Assembly (NCBI GenBank): GCA_020860715.1
Contig: JAJBTU010000034.1
Coordinates: forward strand, 38,267 to 96,861
DNA from: Clostridiales bacterium
Lineage (GTDB): Bacteria > Bacillota > Clostridia > Lachnospirales > Lachnospiraceae
Direction: 5' to 3'
Length of the DNA: 58,595 nucleotides
The position numbers and the translations under genes are program-made. Below, piece by piece: positions 18,188-26,109 of this stretch (position 1 is its first letter; every line of letters starts with the position of its first letter). Under the pieces are notes generated by a model. The model saw only the letters and a program-made list of their open reading frames with translations, was not told the DNA's origin and searched no databases.

Positions 18188-18307
18188 AATCTTACCCCTT
18201 TCTTCTCCATAACAGAAAACCGCTGCCGGCAAAGAGAAGCCCTGCCGATGAATTCTTCCCTGATCCGTTCTGTAAACAGGATCCGCCGCGGCCTTTGATT
18301 TACCGTG

Positions 18308-18336
18308 ATTATAGCACAGTGTATTTTAAAACAAAT
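18308..18336 (-). promoter_or_regulatory. Extended -10 promoter of the repeat-domain surface protein
   Basis: Minus-strand TGCTATAAT, with -10 TATAAT at 18308-18313. The -35 is poor (TTTGTT-like), consistent with an extended -10 promoter. About 120 bp of leader precede the ATG. Confidence 0.5.
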
Positions 18337-18382
18337 GATGGTTTCCCTGTGCTTTTCTTAAGACTTTCTGAAAATATAAAGT

Positions 18383-18413
18383 AAAAAGCCCCGCAGGAAA
18401 CATCCTGCGGGGC
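18383..18413 (-). terminator. Terminator of rnpB
   Basis: The perfect 10-bp arms GCCCCGCAGG/CCTGCGGGGC close a 6-nt loop and are followed on the minus strand by TTTTTAC. It starts four bases past the predicted mature 3' end of the RNA. Confidence 0.9.
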
Positions 18414-18416
18414 CCT

Positions 18417-19008
18417 GCAAGCGGGACGATAAGCCGGGTTCTGTCGTGAGTGGTCATCTATCCAGGCCTGCCGTCGCCGGCAGGCTCGAGCGACCTACCT
18501 GAGGCTGACGGGCCGTCTGGTACTGCTCTTTTCGCCTCTGTGCGGTCTTGCTTCGGATGGGGTTTACATATGCCGCCTCTGTTGCCAGAATATGTCCTCA
18601 CTCTTACGAGTGAGGAAAATGCGGAGAGCCACGCAACGAAATCGCGCTGTGCGCGATAGCGCGGCCTGCGTCCTCACTCTTACGAGTGAGAAAAATGCGG
18701 AGAGCCACGCAATAAAATCGCGCTGTGCGCGATGGCGCGGCCTGCGTCCTCACTCTTACGAGTGAGGACATATGGCGCGGTAGTCTCTTACACTGCCCTT
18801 CCACCCTTACCGCCCAATGTTCCTGCTCTTACGAGTGAGAACACCGGGCGGCGGTTCATTTCTGTTGCACTGTCCCTGGAGTCACCTCCGCCGGACGTTA
18901 TCCGGCATCCCTGCCCTGTGAAGCCCGGACTTTCCTCGTCTGACGTCCGGCACTGCCTTTCGGCCTCCGCCGGAATGCGGTTCAGACGCGACCACTTATC
19001 CCACTTGC
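18417..19008 (-). ncRNA. rnpB: RNase P RNA, bacterial class A, with a tandem-repeat expansion
   Basis: The catalytic RNA of RNase P, which matures tRNA 5' ends. Conserved parts on the minus strand are GAGGAAAGTCCGGGC near the 5' end, CAGGGACAGTGCAACAGA, GTAAGAG (P13 loop), GTAAACCCC and the 3' ACAGAACCCGGCTTATCG. P1 pairs GCAAGTGGGA at the 5' end with TCCCGCTTGC at the 3' end. About 592 nt in all, against roughly 350-400 expected. The excess is a block of about 184 nt at 18590-18773 inserted next to the P14 hairpin (CTCTGGCAACAGAG); without it the RNA would be about 408 nt. Everything else looks intact, so it is probably functional. Confidence 0.95.
18596..18767 (-). repeat. 76-bp tandem repeat inside RNase P RNA
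   Basis: The hairpin CCTCACTC-TTAC-GAGTGAGG occurs at 18596, 18672 and 18748, exactly 76 bp apart. It is separated by two nearly identical 56-57 bp spacers that each contain ATCGCGC-TGT-GCGCGAT. The outer flanks (ATATGT.../...ACATAT) make the first and last hairpins arms of one larger palindrome. A shorter copy of the core hairpin (CTCTTACGAGTGAG, 18826-18839) forms the P12 loop of the same RNA. Confidence 0.9.
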
Positions 19009-19065
19009 TCTTATGCTTTTACCGGCGGATTCCTTATCCGCCGCTGCAGCCTGAAAACAGTCTTC

Positions 19066-19094
19066 AGTTTACCACAGGATATCTTTTGCCACAA
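19066..19094 (-). promoter_or_regulatory. Probable promoter of rnpB
   Basis: -35 TTGTGG (19089-19094) and -10 TAAACT (19066-19071) with a 17-bp spacer. A GGCGGAT/ATCCGCC hairpin (19023-19042) lies between it and the RNA's P1 helix, perhaps part of a processed 5' leader. Confidence 0.5.
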
Positions 19095-19118
19095 GTATCA
19101 AAATCCGCGGTTTTTGAA

Positions 19119-20822
19119 TTAATTCTCATAACAGCTTCCGCCGATAAACTCCCGGATCAGAGAATGGTTCGGAATATCATCTCCCGGAATCGGAAGAAAA
19201 TAATCCAGAAACTTCAGAAGGCGCTTCGCTTCCTCGTACTCCGGCTCACCGGGGTGAATGGAAAAAAGCAGCGGCTCCGCGTACTGTTTCAGAACAGCAA
19301 GTTCGTAGATCAGTGTAGAATTAAAAATAAAGTCCGCCGATTCCTGATAAGGAAAGATGTACTGCTGCTCCCCGCGCCGCACAGACGGCCACATGGCAAT
19401 GGTCCCCCGCGCGTCTGTGCCGCGCATACGCGCATCCCGCACCATCCGGCGAAGCAGACGGCCGTCAGTGGTCGGAATCCGGTTGTGTTCATCAATATTC
19501 AGCTGTGTGAGCGCGCTGATGTAAATTTTTACTTTCTGATCCGCGTGCAGGCGGTATGTCAGCCGGTCATTGAGACAGTGAATGCCCTCTATAATAAGAA
19601 TATCCTGCTCGCCGAGCGTCCGGACATCTCCTTTGTATTCCCGTTTTCCGGTCTTAAAATTAAAACTCGGAAGTTCGACGGTCTCGCCGGCCAGAAGAGC
19701 AAGCATATCTTCATTCAGTTTTTCTATATCAATGGCTTCCAGACATTCAAAGTTTGGTTTCCCGTTCTCATCCAGAGGGGTGTGCTCCCGCTCCACAAAA
19801 TAATTATCCGCCTCAATCGGATGCGGTTTCAGGCCGCACACGGACAGCTGGGTCGAAAGCCGGTGGGAAAAAGTCGTTTTCCCGGAAGAGGACGGACCTG
19901 CGATCAGTATCACTCTCTTCCGCGGCGCAGCGGCAATCTGCGCCGCTATCTCTGCGATCTTTTTTTCATGGTACGCTTCCTGAATCATAATCAGGTCCTT
20001 CGTTCGATGGTTTACAATATAGGTATTGAGCGCGCCGACCGTCGGGATTCCCAGAGTCCGGCCCCATTCGAGCGCTTCTTTCTGCGTCCGCCAGATCTTG
20101 ATCTGCGGAACATCCGTCCGCCCCTTATCGGCGCATTCCGCAAGTTTCCCCGGCTCCGCCTGAGAGGGGAAGCACAGCAGAAAGCCGTCCTCAAACAGCC
20201 GCAGATCAAAACAGGTCAGATAAGAAGCGTCCGGCAGCATGTAGCCGTAAAAATAGTCCTCAAAATTTTCCAGTTCATAGAGATTGACTTTCGAGGAACG
20301 GCGGTAGCGAAACAGTTCTTCCTTATCGTACATCCGGTATTCATGAAATCTGGCGCAGGCTTCCCAGGTCGCGACCGTCGTCTTGCGGATCGGCGCAGCC
20401 TGACGCACCAGTGCAAGCATATACTGCTTTACTTCCTCCAGAAAATCTTCCGTCAGAGGAATCTTCCCTTCCATCGTGCAGTAATAGCTCTCGCCTACGG
20501 AAAAATGTACGCCAACCTTTTCAATATTATGATTGTCTCCCACAGTGTGATATATTGCCTTGAGCATCAGCAGTACCAGCGATCTCCGGTATGTATCACA
20601 GCCCGCCTTGTCCTTCAGCGTTACAAAACGGATCCTGCTGCCCGCCGCCGCCTTTTTAGGCAGCTCGCGCAGTCTCCCATCGGCATTCACCAGCACAATC
20701 GGGCAGGAAAAATCGCTTTGATGCGCAGCCGCAATCTCTTTGTAGGACGTGCCCGCCGGATACTCCTCCGGCATCCCTTCCACATAAACCGTTATGGTTT
20801 CCTCATTTAAGCCGCCGTTCAT
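19119..20822 (-). CDS. Nucleoside kinase with TGS/ThrRS-like N-terminus and uridine-kinase domain
   Basis: 567 residues. The N-terminal third resembles the TGS and second additional domain of threonyl-tRNA synthetase (TITVYVEGMPEEYPAGTSYKEIA; GVHFSVGESYYCTMEGKIPLTEDFLEE). The C-terminal half is a PRK/uridine-kinase P-loop NTPase with Walker A GPSSSGKTTFSHRL (about residue 306) and IEADNYFVEREHTPLDENGKPNFE. Clostridial proteins of this shape are annotated as nucleoside kinases; the substrate is not settled. Start ATG has AGAGGGG eight bases upstream. It follows trmK in the dgt-dnaG-rpoD-trmK direction. Confidence 0.88.
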   Translation of the reverse strand: MNGGLNEETITVYVEGMPEEYPAGTSYKEIAAAHQSDFSCPIVLVNADGRLRELPKKAAAGSRIRFVTLKDKAGCDTYRRSLVLLMLKAIYHTVGDNHNIEKVGVHFSVGESYYCTMEGKIPLTEDFLEEVKQYMLALVRQAAPIRKTTVATWEACARFHEYRMYDKEELFRYRRSSKVNLYELENFEDYFYGYMLPDASYLTCFDLRLFEDGFLLCFPSQAEPGKLAECADKGRTDVPQIKIWRTQKEALEWGRTLGIPTVGALNTYIVNHRTKDLIMIQEAYHEKKIAEIAAQIAAAPRKRVILIAGPSSSGKTTFSHRLSTQLSVCGLKPHPIEADNYFVEREHTPLDENGKPNFECLEAIDIEKLNEDMLALLAGETVELPSFNFKTGKREYKGDVRTLGEQDILIIEGIHCLNDRLTYRLHADQKVKIYISALTQLNIDEHNRIPTTDGRLLRRMVRDARMRGTDARGTIAMWPSVRRGEQQYIFPYQESADFIFNSTLIYELAVLKQYAEPLLFSIHPGEPEYEEAKRLLKFLDYFLPIPGDDIPNHSLIREFIGGSCYEN

Positions 20823-20934
20823 TCACATATCCCCTCTTTCTGTTTTGATCCGGCCTTTTACCTTCACAGCCTTTGCCGGACTGCCGTCCCGGATCCGACG
20901 GCATGTTTCCGGCCGGCGCATCCGCAGCAGCCGC

Positions 20935-21786
20935 TTATGATTCCTGAAAAAAGACTGCCAGTGCCTCATCAATCAGCCAAATGCCGCGCCGCACCTCGGC
21001 CTCTCTCTGTTTTGCAGCCGCGCCAGGCGGAACATTCTTTTTGCCGCAGAGATCTCTGTTTTGCTCAAGTGTTTTCAGAATCCGCTCCTGCGCCGTCCGT
21101 TCATGCAAAAGATACTGATGCAGCACCGGATGCCGCATCCGCAGAAGTTCCGGCCCGAATGTCAGGCGCAGCGTATGAAGAACCGAATCCTCCGCAGGCA
21201 GCATATCCGCCGCATTTCCAATATTCTCCGTACCCTCTGCGGCAGAGCCGTCCTTTTTGTCCTGCCCGGTATGAGCCGAAGCCCCACCGGGTCCTTTGCC
21301 CGGCACAGCCTTCATCATCGGATAGTACTTGCCCTCCTCCATGACCATATCTTCCCGCACGACAGAAAAACCGGCCTCCTCCAGATACGCGCGTACCTGA
21401 GGCACTTCCGACTGCGGCTGCAGGATCAGTTCCGGCGCGCAGACGCCCTGTTCTTCTCTGAAAAGCCGGCGCCCGCTGCGCAGGATCCGTACGGTAAGCG
21501 CCCCGCCCATTCCGGCTATTACAATGCTCCGGGCCTCCCCCGGCTGCAGCGCCGCAAGGCCGTCTGACAGGCGGGTCTCAATCCGGTCGTCAAGCCCGTG
21601 TCCGTGAATGTGTTCCGCCGCGCGCGCAAGAGGTCCCCGGTTGACATCCATCGCGAATGCGCGCGGAACCAGATTGTTTTCCACAAGGTAAATCGGTATG
21701 TAAGCATGGTCCGTCCCGATATCCGCAAGGACAGAGCCGGGTGTCACCATGGCCGCGACCGCAAGAAGTCTTTTTGAAAGTTTCAT
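20935..21786 (-). CDS. trmK: tRNA (adenine(22)-N1)-methyltransferase TrmK
   Basis: SAM-dependent methylation of A22 in tRNA. Start placed at 21786 (MKLSKRLLAVAAMV) by comparison with the family; the ribosome site is weak (GGGAAG), and a TTG at 21849 would add 21 residues. The Rossmann core has VLADIGTDHAYIPIYLV, AMDVNRGPLARAAEHI and the catalytic-region IVIAGMGG, then LILQPQSEVPQVRAYLEEAGF. About 45 extra hydrophilic residues (GKGPGGASAHTGQDKKDGS...) sit between YYPMMKAVP and LRLTFGPELL. Downstream of rpoD, a common clostridial arrangement. Confidence 0.92.
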   Translation of the reverse strand: MKLSKRLLAVAAMVTPGSVLADIGTDHAYIPIYLVENNLVPRAFAMDVNRGPLARAAEHIHGHGLDDRIETRLSDGLAALQPGEARSIVIAGMGGALTVRILRSGRRLFREEQGVCAPELILQPQSEVPQVRAYLEEAGFSVVREDMVMEEGKYYPMMKAVPGKGPGGASAHTGQDKKDGSAAEGTENIGNAADMLPAEDSVLHTLRLTFGPELLRMRHPVLHQYLLHERTAQERILKTLEQNRDLCGKKNVPPGAAAKQREAEVRRGIWLIDEALAVFFQES

Positions 21787-21947
21787 ACTCTGTAATGTCT
21801 TCCCGTCTTTTGTCTTTTCCAGGCAGTTCCCCGCCTTTTGCTGTTTCAAAATTCTGCTCCCGCCATCCCCCGCACCGGTGTCGGATGCCGTCCATGACCC
21901 GGTCCGCGGCAGCCGGCCGGTTCTTTCTTATCCTGCTCGAAATGCGC

Positions 21948-22973
21948 TCAGTCCAGATAATCCTTCAGCTTCCGGCTCCGGCTGGGATGGCGCAGCTTGC
22001 GCAGAGCCTTTGCCTCAATCTGCCGGATGCGCTCTCTCGTCACGCAAAATTCCTTTCCTACCTCCTCCAGCGTCCGCGCCCGGCCGTCGTCCAGACCGAA
22101 CCGCAGGCGCAGCACCTTCTGCTCCCGCTCCGTCAGAGTGGAAAGCACTTCCACGAGCTGCTCCTGCAGCACGGTAAAGGTCGCCGCGTCAGCAGGCACC
22201 ATCGCGCGGTCGTCGCTGATAAAATCGCCCAGATGGGTATCGTCCTCTTCCCCGACCGGAGTTTCCAGAGATACCGGTTCCAGCGAAATCTTCAGGATCT
22301 CCGAAACGCGCTCCGGCTCCATGTGAAGCGCGGCAGCGATTTCCTCCTCAGTCGGTTCCCGGCCAAATTCCTGCAGGAGCCGGCGCGAGGTGCGGATGAC
22401 GCGGTTCATCGTTTCCACCATATGCACCGGGATCCGGATGGTGCGAGACTGATCCGCGATGGCCCGCGTGATTGCCTGGCGAATCCACCAGGTTGCGTAG
22501 GTGCTGAATTTGTATCCCTTGCGGTAATCAAACTTGTCCACCGCCTTCATCAGACCAAGGTTCCCCTCCTGCACCAGATCCAGAAGCTGCATTCCCCGTC
22601 CGCTGTAGCGCTTGGCAATGCTGACAACCAGTCTTAAATTCGACTCGGCAAGCCTGGCTTTCGCCGCTTCGTCGCCCTCACTCATCCGTTTCGCAAGGGC
22701 AAGCTCCTCCTCGGCGCTTAAAAGATCATACCGTCCGATCTCCTTTAAATAGATACGCACAGGGTCATCCATGGACATACCGTCCGTGTCAGGTTCCTGC
22801 GGCATTATGCCGTCCATCCCACCATCCTCGTCAAAGCCCGCCGCCACGATCTCTTCTATCGTGCCGTCCTCTTCAAAATCGTCCGGCTGCAGGATCAGGT
22901 GCTCCCGCTCACTCTCTGCCGGCTCCCGGCAGTCCTCCATCCTGCTCTGCATTCCCATAATCTGCGTATCCAT
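21948..22973 (-). CDS. rpoD: RNA polymerase primary sigma factor
   Basis: Housekeeping sigma-70. 341 residues, with a short acidic N-terminus in place of region 1.1. Region 1.2 is [22 protein letters not shown]; region 2 is [62 protein letters not shown]; region 4.2 is [30 protein letters not shown]. The start ATG has GCAGGAAAACAG upstream. It sits 35 bp after dnaG, the classic macromolecular-synthesis order. Promoters in this window with TTGACA/TATAAT-like boxes would be its targets. Confidence 0.97.
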   Translation of the reverse strand: MDTQIMGMQSRMEDCREPAESEREHLILQPDDFEEDGTIEEIVAAGFDEDGGMDGIMPQEPDTDGMSMDDPVRIYLKEIGRYDLLSAEEELALAKRMSEGDEAAKARLAESNLRLVVSIAKRYSGRGMQLLDLVQEGNLGLMKAVDKFDYRKGYKFSTYATWWIRQAITRAIADQSRTIRIPVHMVETMNRVIRTSRRLLQEFGREPTEEEIAAALHMEPERVSEILKISLEPVSLETPVGEEDDTHLGDFISDDRAMVPADAATFTVLQEQLVEVLSTLTEREQKVLRLRFGLDDGRARTLEEVGKEFCVTRERIRQIEAKALRKLRHPSRSRKLKDYLD

Positions 22974-23008
22974 CTGTTTTCCTGCCTTTACTCTAGCGCT
23001 ATCCTTTT

Positions 23009-24790
23009 TTATTCTTTCCTCTCCGGGAGAGAAATATGCAGCCCGGAAAGACTCTCCAGCCGCTTTTTGGCCTGAATCAGATCCTGCATTTCCTTTAAAT
23101 TCGTCGGATCAAGTCTGGCGCTCTGCTGTTCGACGGCATAGCTCATCACCTTGCGGATGGTGTCGGCAATTGCCTTTTCCTGCTCTTTTTTTGAAGCCAC
23201 CGGCACTTCCGTATTAAAAATCTGCGCAACCGTCCTCTGCTCGTCCGGCTCCGTAAAGTGATTCACGATCCGCGCCGGGTTCCGCTCATTTTTCGAAAGC
23301 TGGTCATACAACATCGACGCCACCTCGCTGTACAGCCCGTCCGTAAAGTCCTCCGGGCGGATGTACGCGGACACGGCGGGATAGATCTCCGGATATTCGG
23401 TCAGCCATGTCAGGATCAGCCGCTGTGAGCGCAGGATGCCGTCGTCCTTCTCCGACCGGGCTTCCCCGTCGATCCGGCGGGGAGCGGTGCGTACCGGCGC
23501 CCCCTGCATCAGAACATTCAGCACCATCTTCCGCATACCCTCATACGAAGTCTGGTATCTTTGGGCGACCGCCTCGATGTAATTCTCCCGCTCGATCTCC
23601 AGCTCCAGCCCCGCAATTTTCCCGGCCGCCTCCTGGAAAAACCGGGTCTTGCCGTCCGGGTCCTTCATATCGTACGACTTTTCCATCACCGAAATCTCAA
23701 AAAGAAAGCTGTTCTCCGCCTGCTCTATCCGCTCACGGAACGCGTCCGTCCCCAATGCCTTGATAAACTCATCCGGATCCTTATAGGGTTCCAGATGCAG
23801 TACGCGTGTGGACACCCCCGCTTCCTTCAAAAGCGGGATTGCCCGCAGGGCGGCCCGGATACCGGCTTCGTCACTGTCGTAAGTCAGGATCACCTCATCC
23901 GTATACCGTTTCAGGATGACGGCGTGCCGGCTTGTCAGCGCCGTGCCGAGAGAGGCCACCGCATTCGTAAACCCGGCCTGATGCATGGAAATCACATCCA
24001 TGTAGCCCTCGCAGACAAGCAGCGCCTTTTCCTTTGACGAACGCGCATAATTCAGCCCGTACAGGTTGCGGCTCTTATCAAAAATGACCGTCTCCGGCGA
24101 ATTCAGGTATTTCGGCTTGCCGTCCCCCATCACGCGCCCGCCAAAACCGATCACCTTATGATTCACATCCATGATCGGGAACATGACACGGTTCCAGAAC
24201 TTGTCGTACATGCCCTGCCGCTCGTTCACCTGCATCAGCCCGGACTCCTTCAGAAGCTGATCCGAAATATTCTGTTTTTTCAGATAACGGTACAGCGCCG
24301 TGCCGTCCTGCCCCGCGTATCCGAGTCCGAAATGCCGGATCGTCTCATCCGAGAGCGCGCGGTTCTTCAGATACGCCATGCCGCGCTGCCCCTGCGCGCT
24401 TTGAAGCTGGTAATAATAAAATTTCGCGGCAATCTTATTGATCTCCAGCACGCTGCTTCTCAAATCCCGTGCTTTCCGAGCTTCCTCAGTATACTCTTCC
24501 TCCGGCAGGGTCATCCCCACCCGCTCTGCCAGGACCCGCACCGCCTCCGGAAATGTATAGTTCTCATACTCCATGATAAAATTGAAAACGCCGCCGCCCG
24601 CACCGCAGCCAAAACAGTAATACATCTGTTTGGACGGACTGACCGAAAAGGACGGGGATTTTTCATTGTGAAACGGGCAGAGCCCAAAATAATTGCTCCC
24701 CCTGCGCTGCAGCTTCACATAGCCGGAAACCACGCTCACAATATCATTCCGCTGCCGGACTTCCTCAATCACGTCATCCGAGTAGTACAT
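23009..24790 (-). CDS. dnaG: DNA primase
   Basis: Makes RNA primers at the replication fork. 593 residues. The CHC2 zinc ribbon is [29 protein letters not shown] (about 38-66). The toprim core includes [26 protein letters not shown] and the acidic [21 protein letters not shown]. The C-terminal helicase-binding part runs from about 430. The start ATG lies behind AAAAAGGAGAATGAG. Between dgt and rpoD in one orientation. Confidence 0.97.
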   Translation of the reverse strand: MYYSDDVIEEVRQRNDIVSVVSGYVKLQRRGSNYFGLCPFHNEKSPSFSVSPSKQMYYCFGCGAGGGVFNFIMEYENYTFPEAVRVLAERVGMTLPEEEYTEEARKARDLRSSVLEINKIAAKFYYYQLQSAQGQRGMAYLKNRALSDETIRHFGLGYAGQDGTALYRYLKKQNISDQLLKESGLMQVNERQGMYDKFWNRVMFPIMDVNHKVIGFGGRVMGDGKPKYLNSPETVIFDKSRNLYGLNYARSSKEKALLVCEGYMDVISMHQAGFTNAVASLGTALTSRHAVILKRYTDEVILTYDSDEAGIRAALRAIPLLKEAGVSTRVLHLEPYKDPDEFIKALGTDAFRERIEQAENSFLFEISVMEKSYDMKDPDGKTRFFQEAAGKIAGLELEIERENYIEAVAQRYQTSYEGMRKMVLNVLMQGAPVRTAPRRIDGEARSEKDDGILRSQRLILTWLTEYPEIYPAVSAYIRPEDFTDGLYSEVASMLYDQLSKNERNPARIVNHFTEPDEQRTVAQIFNTEVPVASKKEQEKAIADTIRKVMSYAVEQQSARLDPTNLKEMQDLIQAKKRLESLSGLHISLPERKE

Positions 24791-24813
24791 GGTGTCTCAT
24801 TCTCCTTTTTATC

Positions 24814-25821
24814 TCATACCTGCCACGACTGTGGCACAAAAAGCTCGGTGTATTTCCGGATGGAGTACAGATCCGTCATCCCCGCGATATAGTCGCACAC
24901 CACCTTCTCCTGCGGCTCGCCGCGGGCCGTCATCAGATCCTGGTATTCCTCCGGCATCTGCTCCGGATATTCATTGTAGTAGCGGTACAGCTCCTGAATC
25001 ATGCGGATCGCCTTGCCCTCTTCGCTTTTTGCTTCCGGATTCAGATACACGCTCCGAAACATAAACGCGCGCAGATCCTGCATGGCCGTCTCCATCGTCT
25101 CCGACATCGCGATATGATCCTGCCCCTCACTGTTCATTACCACATCGTGAATCAGCGTATTCAGGCGTTTCCGCGTCGTATCGCCGATGACCCGGCGGCT
25201 CTCTTCCGGAATGTCCGACTCTTTCAGGATCCCGGCGCGCTCCGCGTCGTCAATGTCATGATTTATGTACGCGATCTTATCACAGTAACGGACCACCTGC
25301 CCCTCCAGGGTAGACGGATGCCCGGCCGTACGGTGATTGCGGATCCCGTCCCGCACCTCCCAGGTCAGGTTCAGACCCTCGCCCGACTTTTCCAGCAGTT
25401 CCACGACGCGGACGCTCTGTTCATAATGCGCAAAGCCGTATGGACACACCTCGTCCAGCGCATGCTCGCCGGCATGGCCAAACGGCGTATGCCCCAGATC
25501 GTGGCCGAGCGCAATCGCATCCACAAGATCTTCATTCAGCCGCAGCGCCTTCGCGATCGTGCGCGACAGCTGAGACACCTCCAGCGTGTGCGTCATGCGC
25601 GTGCGGTAATGGTCTCCCTCCGGAATCAGAAACACCTGCGTCTTCTGCTTCAGTCTCCGGAAGGATTTGCTGTGGAGGATCCGGTCCCGATCTCTCTGGT
25701 AAACGGTGCGTATGTCGCACTGCGGCTCGTCCACATCCCGTCCTCTGCTTTTGCTGCTGAACGAAGCGTACGGGCTGAAAATCTGATGTTCCAGTTCTTC
25801 TGTTTTTTCACGTATCGTCAT
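24814..25821 (-). CDS. dgt: Deoxyguanosinetriphosphate triphosphohydrolase-like HD protein
   Basis: HD-domain enzyme that removes triphosphate from dNTPs. The ATG at 25821 (MTIREKTEELEHQ) has AAAGGGG eight bases upstream; a GTG nine bases earlier has none. 335 residues. The metal site is spread over TRMTHTLEVSQLSRTIAKAL (first His) and DAIALGHDLGHTPFGHAGE (HD), with a later IAYINHDIDDA. First gene of the dgt-dnaG-rpoD-trmK run. The upstream gap (25822-26109) is AT-rich and carries promoters facing both ways. Confidence 0.93.
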   Translation of the reverse strand: MTIREKTEELEHQIFSPYASFSSKSRGRDVDEPQCDIRTVYQRDRDRILHSKSFRRLKQKTQVFLIPEGDHYRTRMTHTLEVSQLSRTIAKALRLNEDLVDAIALGHDLGHTPFGHAGEHALDEVCPYGFAHYEQSVRVVELLEKSGEGLNLTWEVRDGIRNHRTAGHPSTLEGQVVRYCDKIAYINHDIDDAERAGILKESDIPEESRRVIGDTTRKRLNTLIHDVVMNSEGQDHIAMSETMETAMQDLRAFMFRSVYLNPEAKSEEGKAIRMIQELYRYYNEYPEQMPEEYQDLMTARGEPQEKVVCDYIAGMTDLYSIRKYTELFVPQSWQV

Positions 25822-25985
25822 TTGTTTCACCCCTTTGTATCATTATATGCCAAAGCAGGCGAATATTTCCACATATTTTCATATATTTTCGTTTTTTTTC
25901 GTTTTTTCTCCATTCCCGCAAAATTTCTCTGTAAAAGTCCGCTAAGAATTTTCTCATTTCTCTTTTTTCTTTTTCTTCTCTGTGA

Positions 25986-26028
25986 TATAATTCATTTAAT
26001 TGTACCATGGAAACGAATATTTGTCCCA
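25986..26028. promoter_or_regulatory. Overlapping divergent promoters for dgt and the diguanylate cyclase gene
   Basis: On the plus strand TGATATAAT (extended -10, TATAAT at 25986-25991) points to the cyclase gene. On the minus strand TACAAT (rc at 25999-26004) with GGGACA 17 bp upstream points to dgt. The dgt -35 match is modest. The two elements are interleaved, so they could interfere. Confidence 0.4.
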
Positions 26029-26109
26029 CTTCTGTTCTGTTTTGCATCATTCGTTTTTATATACATACCCTGATTTACCTGAACCCATTTTCCCGGAAGG
26101 AGAACGGCC

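Noticed and set aside
18596-18767. CRISPR-like array (20-bp palindromic repeat, 56-bp spacers)
   Set aside because: The spacers are nearly identical to each other, the block lies inside rnpB, and no cas genes are present; it is a tandem repeat.
18732-20810. 692-residue plus-strand open frame
   Set aside because: Runs over rnpB and the complement of the nucleoside kinase; low-quality composition.
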